Shown: positions 1 through 6,888 of the stretch, in pieces
How the letters are laid out: each line of letters opens with the position of its first letter
How positions within the stretch are numbered: position 1 is the stretch's first letter
Source of the DNA: Nocardioides zeae
GTDB taxonomy: Bacteria > Actinomycetota > Actinomycetes > Propionibacteriales > Nocardioidaceae
DNA: 64,000 nucleotides
Direction: 5' to 3'
Assembly (NCBI RefSeq): GCF_010686755.1
Contig: NZ_JAAGXA010000003.1
Location: 152,746-216,745 of the forward strand
Notes under the pieces: generated by a model
Seen by the model: only the letters and a program-made list of their open reading frames with translations
The model's database searches: none
Told to the model about the DNA's origin: nothing
Position numbers and translations under genes: made by a program

Positions 1-72
1 CCCCCCCCCGCCGCCGCCCCCCCCCCCCGCCCCCCCCCCCCCCCCCCGCCGGCCCCCCCCCCCCCCCCCCCC
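1..72. repeat. Poly-C low-complexity tract
   Basis: Almost pure cytosine with a few interspersed G. It carries no reading frame of interest. Such a run at the extreme edge of the window looks like a contig-end or base-calling artefact rather than biology. Confidence 0.6.
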
Positions 73-103
73 ACGACTCCGCGTGGTGCGAGGTGCGGTG
101 GGG

Positions 104-625
104 TCAGCTGAGGCGGATGCCCAGGCTCGAGGGGACGGTGACCTGGTAGCGGGCGGTCTCCGTCGTGCCGGTGCCGGAGTAGCTGTACTCCCGCACCTGC
201 GCCGTCACGGCGCTGTAGGTGCGCTCGCAGAGGATGCTCTCGCCCGGGGCGAGGGTCACGGTCCCGCCGGCGGACGAGGCCTCGCTCGCCGACTGGCTGA
301 CGGACTGGCTGACGCCGACCGACGCGGACGCGCCGACGGCGGCGACCTGGGCCGAGACGCTCATCTCCGCGCTGGCGCTCGACTCCACGCCACGGGTGAT
401 CGTCTGCGAGAACCCGCAGGTGAAGCTCGCGCTCGTGCCCGAGCTGTTCTGCATCGGGACCGTCTCCACGACGGTCGTCGACACCGAGGTGCTCAGCACC
501 TCCACGCACTTGCCTGAGCTGCTGCCACCCACGCACTCGTCCGCCTGGGCGGCGGGCGGGGCGACGAAGAGGGTCGTTCCGATGACGGCGGCAGCGGCAC
601 CCGAGAGGGCCAGTGCTCTCTTCAT
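104..625 (-). CDS. Secreted Ser/Thr/Val-rich protein of unknown function
   Basis: The 173-aa product begins with a clear Sec signal peptide (basic MKRALAL, hydrophobic run, likely cleavage after AQA near residue 28). The mature part is rich in Ser, Thr, Ala and Val with four cysteines, which could form two disulfides; its middle is an alternating Ser/Ala/Val pattern typical of beta-rich extracellular proteins. An AGGAG ribosome site sits 7 nt before the ATG. I do not recognise a family. It is transcribed away from the TetR gene, with a repeat-rich gap of 328 nt behind it. Secretion is well supported; function is unknown. Confidence 0.75.
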   Translation of the reverse strand: MKRALALSGAAAAVIGTTLFVAPPAAQADECVGGSSSGKCVEVLSTSVSTTVVETVPMQNSSGTSASFTCGFSQTITRGVESSASAEMSVSAQVAAVGASASVGVSQSVSQSASEASSAGGTVTLAPGESILCERTYSAVTAQVREYSYSGTGTTETARYQVTVPSSLGIRLS

Positions 626-953
626 TGTTCGACTCCTGTGTTCGGTTGTGTCGTGCTCTGAAGAGGCCTCACCTCCGGTCTACCAAGGTCCGGAGGGGGC
701 CCGCAAAGCCCCCCGGGGGTATCACGCCGTGTTATCTCGCCCCTTCGGACGAGGCCCGGGGGCGGAACCCGGGGCGGAACCCGGGGGGAAGAAAACGCGG
801 ACCGGCCGGGGCGCCGGGGAAGGAAAACGCGGACCGTACGACGCGGATGGTCGGCGTGTCGCGGCTCCGGGTCCGCGTTTTCCTTCCCCGGCCCGCCCGG
901 CCCGCGCACTTTCCTCCGCCGCGTCCGCGTCTTCTTCCCCGCAGCCCCGGGCC
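626..953. other. Intergenic gap with leader of the secreted gene and a repeat array
   Basis: No convincing gene. The left part must hold the promoter of the leftward secreted-protein gene. It also contains a GGGGCGGAACCC direct repeat (about 763-789), followed by the GAAAACGCGGACC repeat array described separately. Confidence 0.6.
783..940. repeat. GAAAACGCGGACC repeat array, copy 1
   Basis: The 13-mer GAAAACGCGGACC occurs forward at 791-803 and 823-835 and inverted at 870-882, with a one-mismatch inverted copy at 922-934. An accompanying GCGCACTTTCC motif lies near 905-914. The same 13-mer and companion motif recur at 17317-17523. Forward copies face inverted ones, so the transcript could fold into a large hairpin. 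This looks like a REP-type intergenic element; function unknown. Confidence 0.75.
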
Positions 954-1520
954 TCAGCCCGCCGCGAGCGTCGCGAGCACCTGCTTCCACGCCTCGACCA
1001 CGGTCGTCGTGCCCGCGCGCGGGGCCAGGATCCCCGCGAGGTGCGACCCGGTCAGCAGGTCGATGGTGAACTGCACGAGCAGGGGCGCCCGGGGATGGGT
1101 CTCGCCGACGAGCGACGTGACGCCGCGGTGCACGGTCGCGAACACCCGCTCCTGGAGCGGCAGCAGCGCGTCCCGGAGGTCGGCGTCGGTGCGGGCGGCG
1201 ACCCAGAGCTCGAGGGCGACGGCGTACGCCGGGCCCTGCAGCTCGCGCCACACGAGGTCGACGAGCTCGTCCCAGCCGGCGGGCGCGGCGGTCGGGTCCA
1301 GCACCACGAGGCGGTGCTCGACGATGTCCTGCACGAGGCCCGCCATCAGGGTGGCCCGGGTCGGGAAGTGGTGGAGCAGGGTCCCGCGGGCGACGCCCGC
1401 CCGCTGCTGGACGGCGCCGACCGTCGCGGCGGCGTACCCCCCGTCGAGCAGGCAGCCGTACGCCGCGTCGAGCAGCCGCTGCCGCGTGGCGGCCGCGCGC
1501 TCCTGCTGGGGTCGGACCAT
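954..1520 (-). CDS. TetR/AcrR family transcriptional regulator
   Basis: The 188-aa protein has the TetR architecture. The N-terminal helix-turn-helix (about residues 12-55) includes TVGAVQQRAGVARGTLLHHF, the family's recognition helix pattern, and the C-terminal helical ligand domain ends in EAWKQVLATL. It is divergent from the SRPBCC-thiolase-crotonase gene, with 80 nt between them containing an inverted repeat (1573-1588) that is a plausible operator. It therefore probably represses that gene and itself in response to an acyl-CoA or aromatic ligand; the ligand is not predictable. Confidence 0.88.
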   Translation of the reverse strand: MVRPQQERAAATRQRLLDAAYGCLLDGGYAAATVGAVQQRAGVARGTLLHHFPTRATLMAGLVQDIVEHRLVVLDPTAAPAGWDELVDLVWRELQGPAYAVALELWVAARTDADLRDALLPLQERVFATVHRGVTSLVGETHPRAPLLVQFTIDLLTGSHLAGILAPRAGTTTVVEAWKQVLATLAAG

Positions 1521-1572
1521 CCGGTCACCCTAGTCCCGCTTGCGCGTCCCGCGCCGGGGCCGCACACTGAAA

Positions 1573-1588
1573 CAGTCCGATCAGACTG
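1573..1588. promoter_or_regulatory. Candidate TetR operator
   Basis: CAGTC-CGATCA-GACTG is a short inverted repeat between divergent genes, 12 nt upstream of the ATG at 1601. It is embedded in a repeated ACTGAAA context. The position suits a repressor site overlapping the leader of the fusion gene. Confidence 0.45.
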
Positions 1589-1600
1589 AAAGAGGCGCCG

Positions 1601-4555
1601 ATGCTCCGCACCGCCCGCACGCTCGTCCCCGTCGTCACCCAGACCGTGGCGCAGACCGTCCGCGCCCACCTCGACGAGGCGCGCCGCCGGATCACGGGCC
1701 ACCGCCCCTCGGGCGACCGGGACGCGACCGACGTCGACCTCGACGTGCCGGCACCGGCCGGGGTCGCGGCGTACGCCCGCCAGGTCAGCGCGCAGCGCCT
1801 CGTCGCCGCCCCGCCCGCCGAGGTCGCCGCGCTCGTCCACGACCTCGACCGCACGCACGCCTGGCTGACCCTCCACGTCGCGTGGCGCGGCGAGCGTCCG
1901 GCCACGCTCGTCGCGGGCGCGTCGTTCGCGCAGCAGATCAGCCTCATGGACATCCCCGCGCAGGCCCGCTGGGAGGTCGAGCGGGCGGACGAGAGCGGGT
2001 TCGCGCTCCGCGGCACCGGTCCGATGGGCATCACCGTCGGGCTCTGGTGCACCCTCGTCGCGACCGACGGCGGCACGGCCGTCCGCCTCGACGGCGCCCT
2101 CGACGGCGCCCCGGTGCGCGGACCGGTCGGCCTGACGGCAGTGCGCAGCGTCGAGACGGCCCTGGCGGCCTCCCTCGCCGAGCTCGCCGATCTCCTCGAC
2201 GGCTCCGGGCCCGCGCGCCTCCGCGTCCCCGACGAGCCGGTGCGCCACGAGGCGACGGGCCGACTGCTCGACCCGGCCACGCCCGTGCTGGTCGGCGTCG
2301 GCCAGGTCGTGGTGCGCGACCCGGGCATCGATCCCGCCGATCCCGCCGAGCCCGCCGAGCCCGCCGACCTCGCGGTCCGCGCCCTCCGTGCCGCCGCCGA
2401 GGACGCCGGCGCCCGCCTCGACCTCCTTGCCGCGGCCGACCTCGTCGCGGCCGTCCCGAGCGCGTCGTGGACCTATCCCGACCAGGCCGGCCTGGTCGCC
2501 GAGCGCGTGGGGGCCGCGGACGCCGCTACGCTCCAGACCTCGCCGTACGGCGGCGACGGCGGGCAGCTCGCCCTCAACGACGCCGCCCAGCAGGTGGCCG
2601 ACGGGGCGGCCCACGTGGTGCTGGTCAGCGGCGCGGAGGCCGGCGCATCGGTCGCCGCGCTGCAGCGCGCCGGCCGCGAGCCGGACTGGACCCGCCAGCC
2701 CGCCGACGCCGCGCCCGACCGCGTCATCGGCGTCGACCGGCCCGCGAACAACGAGGCCGAGACGGCCGTCGGCCTGGGGGCACCGATCTACGTCTACGCC
2801 CTGCTGGAGTCGGCCCTGCAGGGGGCCGCCGGCACCGACGCAGCGACCCACCGCGCCGCCGTCGCCGACCTGTGGGCGCGCGCGAGCCGCACCGCCGCGG
2901 CCAACCCCCACGCCTGGGACCCCCGGGCCCGTACGGCGCGGGAGATCGCCGAGCCGCGCCCGGACAACCGCTGGGTGAGCGAGCCGTACACGAAGCTCCT
3001 GTGCGCCAACCTCCAGGTCGACCTGGCCGCAGGCGCGATCGTGACGAGCGTGGCCGCGGCCCAGGCGGCGGGCGTGCCGCAGGACCGCTGGGTCTTCCTG
3101 CACGCGGGCGCCTCCGCGACCGACGAGTGGTTCGTCTCCGAGCGCGCCGATCTCGCCCACTCCCCCGCCATCGCGACGGCCGGACGCGCGGTGCTCGACC
3201 ACGCGGGGATCGCGGCGGAGGACCTCGGGCCGGTCGACCTCTACTCCTGCTTCCCCGCGGCGGTACAGCTCGGCGCCCGAGCGCTCGGCCTGCCGTGGGA
3301 CGACCCGGACCGCCCCCTGACGGTCACCGGCGGCCTGACGTTCGCGGGCGGGCCGGGCAACGCCTACGGGCTCCACGCGGTGGCCACCATGGCACCCCTG
3401 CTGCGCGCCGACCGCTCGGCGCACGGGCTGACGAGCTCGCTGGGCTGGTACGCCACGAAGCACGCGCTCGGCGTCTGGTCGGCGACGCCGCCCGAGCAGC
3501 CCTACGTCCACCTGCGCCCGACCGTCGACCGGCCGCCGGGTCGCCCGGTCCGCACCGAGCTCGTCGGCAGCGGCGTCGTCGAGGCCGTCACGGTGCCGCA
3601 CCGCCGCGAGGGCGGTCGGGAGGCGGTGGTGCTCGCCGTCGTCGAGGACGACGGCACCCGGGTGCTGCTGCGCCGCGAGGAACCGGCCGAGGTCGCGGCG
3701 CTCGCCGACGAGGACCTCCTCCGCCGTCGGGTGCGGCTCGAGGGCGACCGGATCGTCGTCAGCGGCGAGCGGACCGCGCTCCCCGCCCCGCCGCCGGCAC
3801 CGGTGCGCACCGAGCGCGACGGGGCCGTCCTCGTCATCACGCTCGACCGTCCGGCGGTGCGCAACGCGATCGACCGGCGCACCGCGATCGAGCTGGAGCG
3901 TGCGGTGGACGACGCCGAGGCGGACGCCACCGTGCGCGCGATCGTGCTGACCGGGGCCGGCGGCACGTTCTGCGCAGGCATGGACCTCGCCGGCGCGCAC
4001 CGTGGCGAGGTGCCCGTCACCGACCGCCGCGGCCCGCTCGGCCTCACGGCGGAGCCGCCGACGAAGCCGACGGTCGCCGCGGTGGAGGGCGCGGCCCTGG
4101 CCGGCGGGTTCGAGCTCGTGCTGTGCGCCGACCTCGTCGTCGCCGCCGAGGACGCGACCTTCGGGCTCCCCGAGGCCAAGCGCGGGCTGCTCGCGGCCGC
4201 CGGCGGCCTCTGGCGGGTCGGCACCCGGCTGCCCCGTCCCGTCGCGCTCGAGCTCGCGCTCGTCGGCGACGCGCTCCCGGCCGGGCGTCTCGCCGAGCTC
4301 GGGCTGGTCAACGCCGTCACCGCTCCCGGCGAGGCGCTCGCCCGGGCACTCGACCTCGCCCACCGCATCGCCGCGAACGCACCGCTCTCGGTGCGGGTCG
4401 GCAAGCAGCTCGTCGACGCCGCCCCGACCTGGAGCCCCGCGGAGGGCTTCGCCCGCCAGAGCGAGCTGGCCTCCCCCGTCGTGCTCAGCGACGACGCGCG
4501 CGAGGGCGTCGCGGCGTTCGCCGAGAAGCGCGCGCCGCGGTGGACCGGCCGGTGA
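1601..4555 (+). CDS. SRPBCC - thiolase-like - enoyl-CoA hydratase triple fusion
   Basis: The 984-aa protein joins three domains. Residues about 45-210 form an SRPBCC/polyketide-cyclase fold. Residues about 225-720 are thiolase-like, with the GGLTFAGGPGNAYGLHAVA signature of actinobacterial acetyl-CoA acetyltransferase-like (TLP1) proteins. Residues about 730-984 are a crotonase with TLDRPAVRNAID near its start, the oxyanion-hole segment GAGGTFCAGMDLAG and the AAVEGAALAGGFELVL helix. Where a thiolase carries its nucleophilic Cys, this protein has SPYGGDGGQ without Cys, as expected for TLP1-type proteins. It probably acts on acyl-CoA esters, perhaps of steroid-like or hydrophobic acids bound by the SRPBCC domain. 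AGAGG precedes the ATG. Domain identities are firm; the reaction is not. Confidence 0.85.
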   Translation: MLRTARTLVPVVTQTVAQTVRAHLDEARRRITGHRPSGDRDATDVDLDVPAPAGVAAYARQVSAQRLVAAPPAEVAALVHDLDRTHAWLTLHVAWRGERPATLVAGASFAQQISLMDIPAQARWEVERADESGFALRGTGPMGITVGLWCTLVATDGGTAVRLDGALDGAPVRGPVGLTAVRSVETALAASLAELADLLDGSGPARLRVPDEPVRHEATGRLLDPATPVLVGVGQVVVRDPGIDPADPAEPAEPADLAVRALRAAAEDAGARLDLLAAADLVAAVPSASWTYPDQAGLVAERVGAADAATLQTSPYGGDGGQLALNDAAQQVADGAAHVVLVSGAEAGASVAALQRAGREPDWTRQPADAAPDRVIGVDRPANNEAETAVGLGAPIYVYALLESALQGAAGTDAATHRAAVADLWARASRTAAANPHAWDPRARTAREIAEPRPDNRWVSEPYTKLLCANLQVDLAAGAIVTSVAAAQAAGVPQDRWVFLHAGASATDEWFVSERADLAHSPAIATAGRAVLDHAGIAAEDLGPVDLYSCFPAAVQLGARALGLPWDDPDRPLTVTGGLTFAGGPGNAYGLHAVATMAPLLRADRSAHGLTSSLGWYATKHALGVWSATPPEQPYVHLRPTVDRPPGRPVRTELVGSGVVEAVTVPHRREGGREAVVLAVVEDDGTRVLLRREEPAEVAALADEDLLRRRVRLEGDRIVVSGERTALPAPPPAPVRTERDGAVLVITLDRPAVRNAIDRRTAIELERAVDDAEADATVRAIVLTGAGGTFCAGMDLAGAHRGEVPVTDRRGPLGLTAEPPTKPTVAAVEGAALAGGFELVLCADLVVAAEDATFGLPEAKRGLLAAAGGLWRVGTRLPRPVALELALVGDALPAGRLAELGLVNAVTAPGEALARALDLAHRIAANAPLSVRVGKQLVDAAPTWSPAEGFARQSELASPVVLSDDAREGVAAFAEKRAPRWTGR

Positions 4556-4556
4556 G

Positions 4557-5177
4557 TCAGTCCTCCGGGCCCGCGCCCGGCTCCCCCTCGTCCGGCACCC
4601 GCGGCTGGAGGACCTGGAGCAGCGCGTAGACCGCACGCTCGCCGTCGCCGTCACCGTCGCCGCGCACCTCCCCCGCGGCGCGGCTCCGCGCGGTCCACCG
4701 GTGCAGCACCGCGGTCAGCTCGCCCTCGAGCTCCGTCGCCTCGTCCTTGGTCAGGAGGAACGTGGCCTCGGTGATGCTGCGCAGCACCGCGGGGTCGCGA
4801 GCCGCCGTGTACGCCGCGTCCACCGCCCGGTGGGCCCGCGCGCCCGCGCGTCCGCGCCAGGCCGCGGCGACCGCCGTACCCCCCGGTGCCGCCGCCACCG
4901 CCTCCAGGTCGAGCCGGAACCCGTCACCGCCGTCGGCCGCCCGCCACACGCGGTCGCGCCGGTCCCGGGCGAGCTCGGGGGCCTCCTCGACGAGCCCGTA
5001 CGTCGCGAGGTTGCGCACGTGGAAGCTCACCTGGTTGGCGGGCAGGTCGAGCAGCCGCGCGAGGTCGGCGGAGCGCTGCGGGCCGCGCGCGTTGAGCTCC
5101 TCGAGGATGCGGGAGCGCACGGGGTGGGCGAAGGCGCGGAGCGCGCGCGGGTCGGTGATCGACGGCCGGTCGGTCAT
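4557..5177 (-). CDS. ArsR-like winged-helix regulator
   Basis: The 206-aa protein has an N-terminal winged helix, LRAFAHPVRSRILEELN followed by SADLARLLDLPANQVSFHVR (residues about 10-60), typical of the HTH_20/ArsR group. A longer C-terminal domain of unknown role follows. It is divergent from an MFS transporter with 82 nt between starts, and the gap holds a TTGCGCA inverted repeat. The arrangement is the usual one for a regulator controlling its neighbouring efflux pump. The start chosen is the ATG that gives the conserved N-terminus. Confidence 0.85.
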   Translation of the reverse strand: MTDRPSITDPRALRAFAHPVRSRILEELNARGPQRSADLARLLDLPANQVSFHVRNLATYGLVEEAPELARDRRDRVWRAADGGDGFRLDLEAVAAAPGGTAVAAAWRGRAGARAHRAVDAAYTAARDPAVLRSITEATFLLTKDEATELEGELTAVLHRWTARSRAAGEVRGDGDGDGERAVYALLQVLQPRVPDEGEPGAGPED

Positions 5178-5210
5178 GGACGCGACCTTACCGCCGACGC
5201 GCACGCACCA

Positions 5211-5232
5211 TTGCGCACCACTGCTTGCGCAA
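5211..5232. promoter_or_regulatory. Candidate operator between ArsR-like gene and MFS gene
   Basis: TTGCGCA (5211-5217) and its exact complement TGCGCAA (5226-5232) are separated by 8 nt, so the centres are about 1.5 helical turns apart. A third TGCGCA core lies at about 5240. The site lies upstream of both divergent genes and is the obvious binding site for the winged-helix regulator. Confidence 0.5.
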
Positions 5233-5259
5233 TACTACGTGCGCATCTACCGTCAACCC

Positions 5260-6498
5260 ATGACCGGATACCGCCAGCTCGCCCGCAACCGCGACTTCAC
5301 CGTGCTGTGGGTCGGCGAGACCGTCTCCGAGCTCGGCAACCGCACCAGCGCCTTCGCCTACCCCCTCGTCGCGCTCGCCCTCACCGGCTCGGCCGGCACG
5401 GCGGCGCTCGTCCAGGCGGCGTACTTCGGCGGCATCGTCCTCGTGCTCCTCCCCGCGGGCGCGCTCGTCGACCGCGTCCACCGCGGTCGGCTGCTGCGGG
5501 CGGTCTCGCTGGCGGGCTTCTGCGTGTACGCCGCGCTCGCCGCCACCCTCGCCACCGGGACCCTCCCGGCGGTCGGCCTCGTGCTCGGCGCGCTCGTCGC
5601 CGGCGGGCTCGCGGGGATCTACGAGCCGGCGCAGGTGTCCGCCGTGCGCTCCGTCGTCACCACCGAGCAGCTCCCGACGGCGCTGGCGCAGAACCAGGCC
5701 CGCGGCCACGTGGCGGGCCTCGCGGGCGGTCCGCTCGGGGGCGTGCTGCTCGGCGTCGGGCGGTGGGTGCCGTTCGCGCTGGACGCGGCGACGTACCTCG
5801 TCTCGTTCCTCACCCTCGGCCGGATCCGCACCGACCTCGCGCCCGTCGCCCGGCGCGAGGGGCCGCTGCTGCGGGGGGCGGGGCGGGAGGTGGTGGCGGG
5901 GGCGCGGTACGTCGCGCGCCACCCCGTCATGCGCGTGCTGGCCGTCTGGTCGGCCCTGGGCAACCTCGTCGTCAACGGGCTGCTGTTCGTGGTGCTGGTG
6001 CGGATGGCGGAGGCGGGCCACAGCCCGGCCGCCATCGGCGCCGCGATGGCGGTCGTGGGCGCGGCGGGCATCGCCGGGGCGGCCGTCGCGCCGCTCGTCA
6101 TCGACCGCACCCGCACCGGACGGCTGACCGTCGCCGTCGGCTGGTCCTGCGCGGTGCCGCTCGTGCCGCTCGTCTGGTGGGCCACGCCCGCCACCGCCGC
6201 GGCGTGCGTCGGGGCCCTCGTGCTGCTCAACCCGATCGGCAACGCGGGCATCGGCGCCTACCGGATGTCCCTCACCCCGCCCGACCTGCAGGGGCGGGTC
6301 GCGGCGACGACGGCGTTCCTGTCGTGGTCGCTCATGCCCTTCGCGCCCCTGCTGGGCGGGGCGTTGCTCGCCGCGTACGGCGGGGCGGTCGCCACCGCCG
6401 CACTCCTCGGCGGCTGCCTGCTCACCGCCCTGGTGGTCACCTGCAGCCCGAGCGTGCGCCGCGTGCCGCGCCCGCGGGAGTGGGCGAGGGCGGCCTGA
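5260..6498 (+). CDS. MFS transporter (putative drug/metabolite efflux)
   Basis: The 412-aa protein has about 12 hydrophobic segments in the MFS layout. The cytoplasmic loop motif GALVDRVHRGRLL between TM2 and TM3 (residues about 68-82) matches motif A (G-x-x-x-D-R-x-x-R-R). It resembles enterobactin-exporter-like actinobacterial pumps. The ATG at 5260 gives a short cytoplasmic N-terminus (YRQLARNRDFTVLW) typical of this subfamily. Divergent from, and probably repressed by, the winged-helix regulator at 4557-5177. The substrate is unknown. Confidence 0.85.
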   Translation: MTGYRQLARNRDFTVLWVGETVSELGNRTSAFAYPLVALALTGSAGTAALVQAAYFGGIVLVLLPAGALVDRVHRGRLLRAVSLAGFCVYAALAATLATGTLPAVGLVLGALVAGGLAGIYEPAQVSAVRSVVTTEQLPTALAQNQARGHVAGLAGGPLGGVLLGVGRWVPFALDAATYLVSFLTLGRIRTDLAPVARREGPLLRGAGREVVAGARYVARHPVMRVLAVWSALGNLVVNGLLFVVLVRMAEAGHSPAAIGAAMAVVGAAGIAGAAVAPLVIDRTRTGRLTVAVGWSCAVPLVPLVWWATPATAAACVGALVLLNPIGNAGIGAYRMSLTPPDLQGRVAATTAFLSWSLMPFAPLLGGALLAAYGGAVATAALLGGCLLTALVVTCSPSVRRVPRPREWARAA

Positions 6499-6534
6499 GC
6501 CCCCTCGTAGTGGGGGGTGGGCGAGGGGCCGCCC

Positions 6535-6610
6535 CCATGTAACGCGGTGTCCGGGCCACTGTGGAAGGGGTAGACCACCTCCACAGTGACTCGGACACCG
6601 CGTTACATGG
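6535..6610. repeat. 76-nt near-perfect inverted repeat between convergent genes
   Basis: Outer arms of 19 nt (6535-6553, starting CCATGTAACGCGG, and 6592-6610) are exact reverse complements. After a 3-nt internal bulge on each side, inner 9-nt arms CACTGTGGA (6557-6565) and TCCACAGTG (6580-6588) also pair, leaving a 14-nt loop. It lies between the MFS gene (+) and the small gene at 6632 (-), so it can serve as a bidirectional terminator. It lacks a T-tract and is unusually long and AT-richer than its surroundings. Confidence 0.8.
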
Positions 6611-6631
6611 CCGAGACCCCGAGGATCGACC

Positions 6632-6838
6632 TCAGACGTGCGGCTTGTTCTCGTGCTCGTGGTCGGGGACGGCGTCGGGACCGGCCGGTCCCTCGTCGGG
6701 CTGGCCGCTCTCGGAGTCGGGGTAGCCCGCGACGGCCTGGTCGGGCGCGATCGGGGTGTCGGCGTCGGCGGGGTCCATGCCGCTGACCTCCGAGACCTGG
6801 CCCTCGGACTGCTGGTCGTCGTGCTTCTGCTCGCTCAT
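6632..6838 (-). CDS. Small acidic hydrophilic protein, unknown
   Basis: A 68-aa reading frame, MSEQKHDDQQSEGQVSEVSG onward, extremely rich in Asp, Glu, Gln and Pro with no hydrophobic segment. It is likely intrinsically disordered. It begins 50 nt after purL and is probably co-transcribed with it. The ribosome site (GATGGGGCC) is weak. I recognise no family; the compositional contrast with shadow frames and the clean start/stop favour a real gene. Confidence 0.5.
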   Translation of the reverse strand: MSEQKHDDQQSEGQVSEVSGMDPADADTPIAPDQAVAGYPDSESGQPDEGPAGPDAVPDHEHENKPHV

Positions 6839-6888
6839 GGCCCCATCGTGGCGCGGGGCCGCAAGCGGCCCCGCCCTGACGGGTGCGC

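Noticed and set aside
1-72. Poly-C tract as a phase-variation or replication signal
   Set aside because: Lies at the extreme window edge with broken C/G runs; most likely a sequence-end artefact.
783-935. Possible CRISPR array
   Set aside because: Repeats are only 13 nt, occur in both orientations with irregular gaps, and no cas gene is present.
1346-4654. Very long open frame (1102 codons) antisense to the triple fusion
   Set aside because: Arg/Gly/Ala-rich shadow frame caused by high GC; the sense frame carries three clear domains.
5188-6021. Open frames on the strand opposite the MFS gene, and similar ones opposite most genes
   Set aside because: Composition is biased to Arg, Pro and Ala, with no motifs or ribosome sites; explained by codon-position GC of the real genes.
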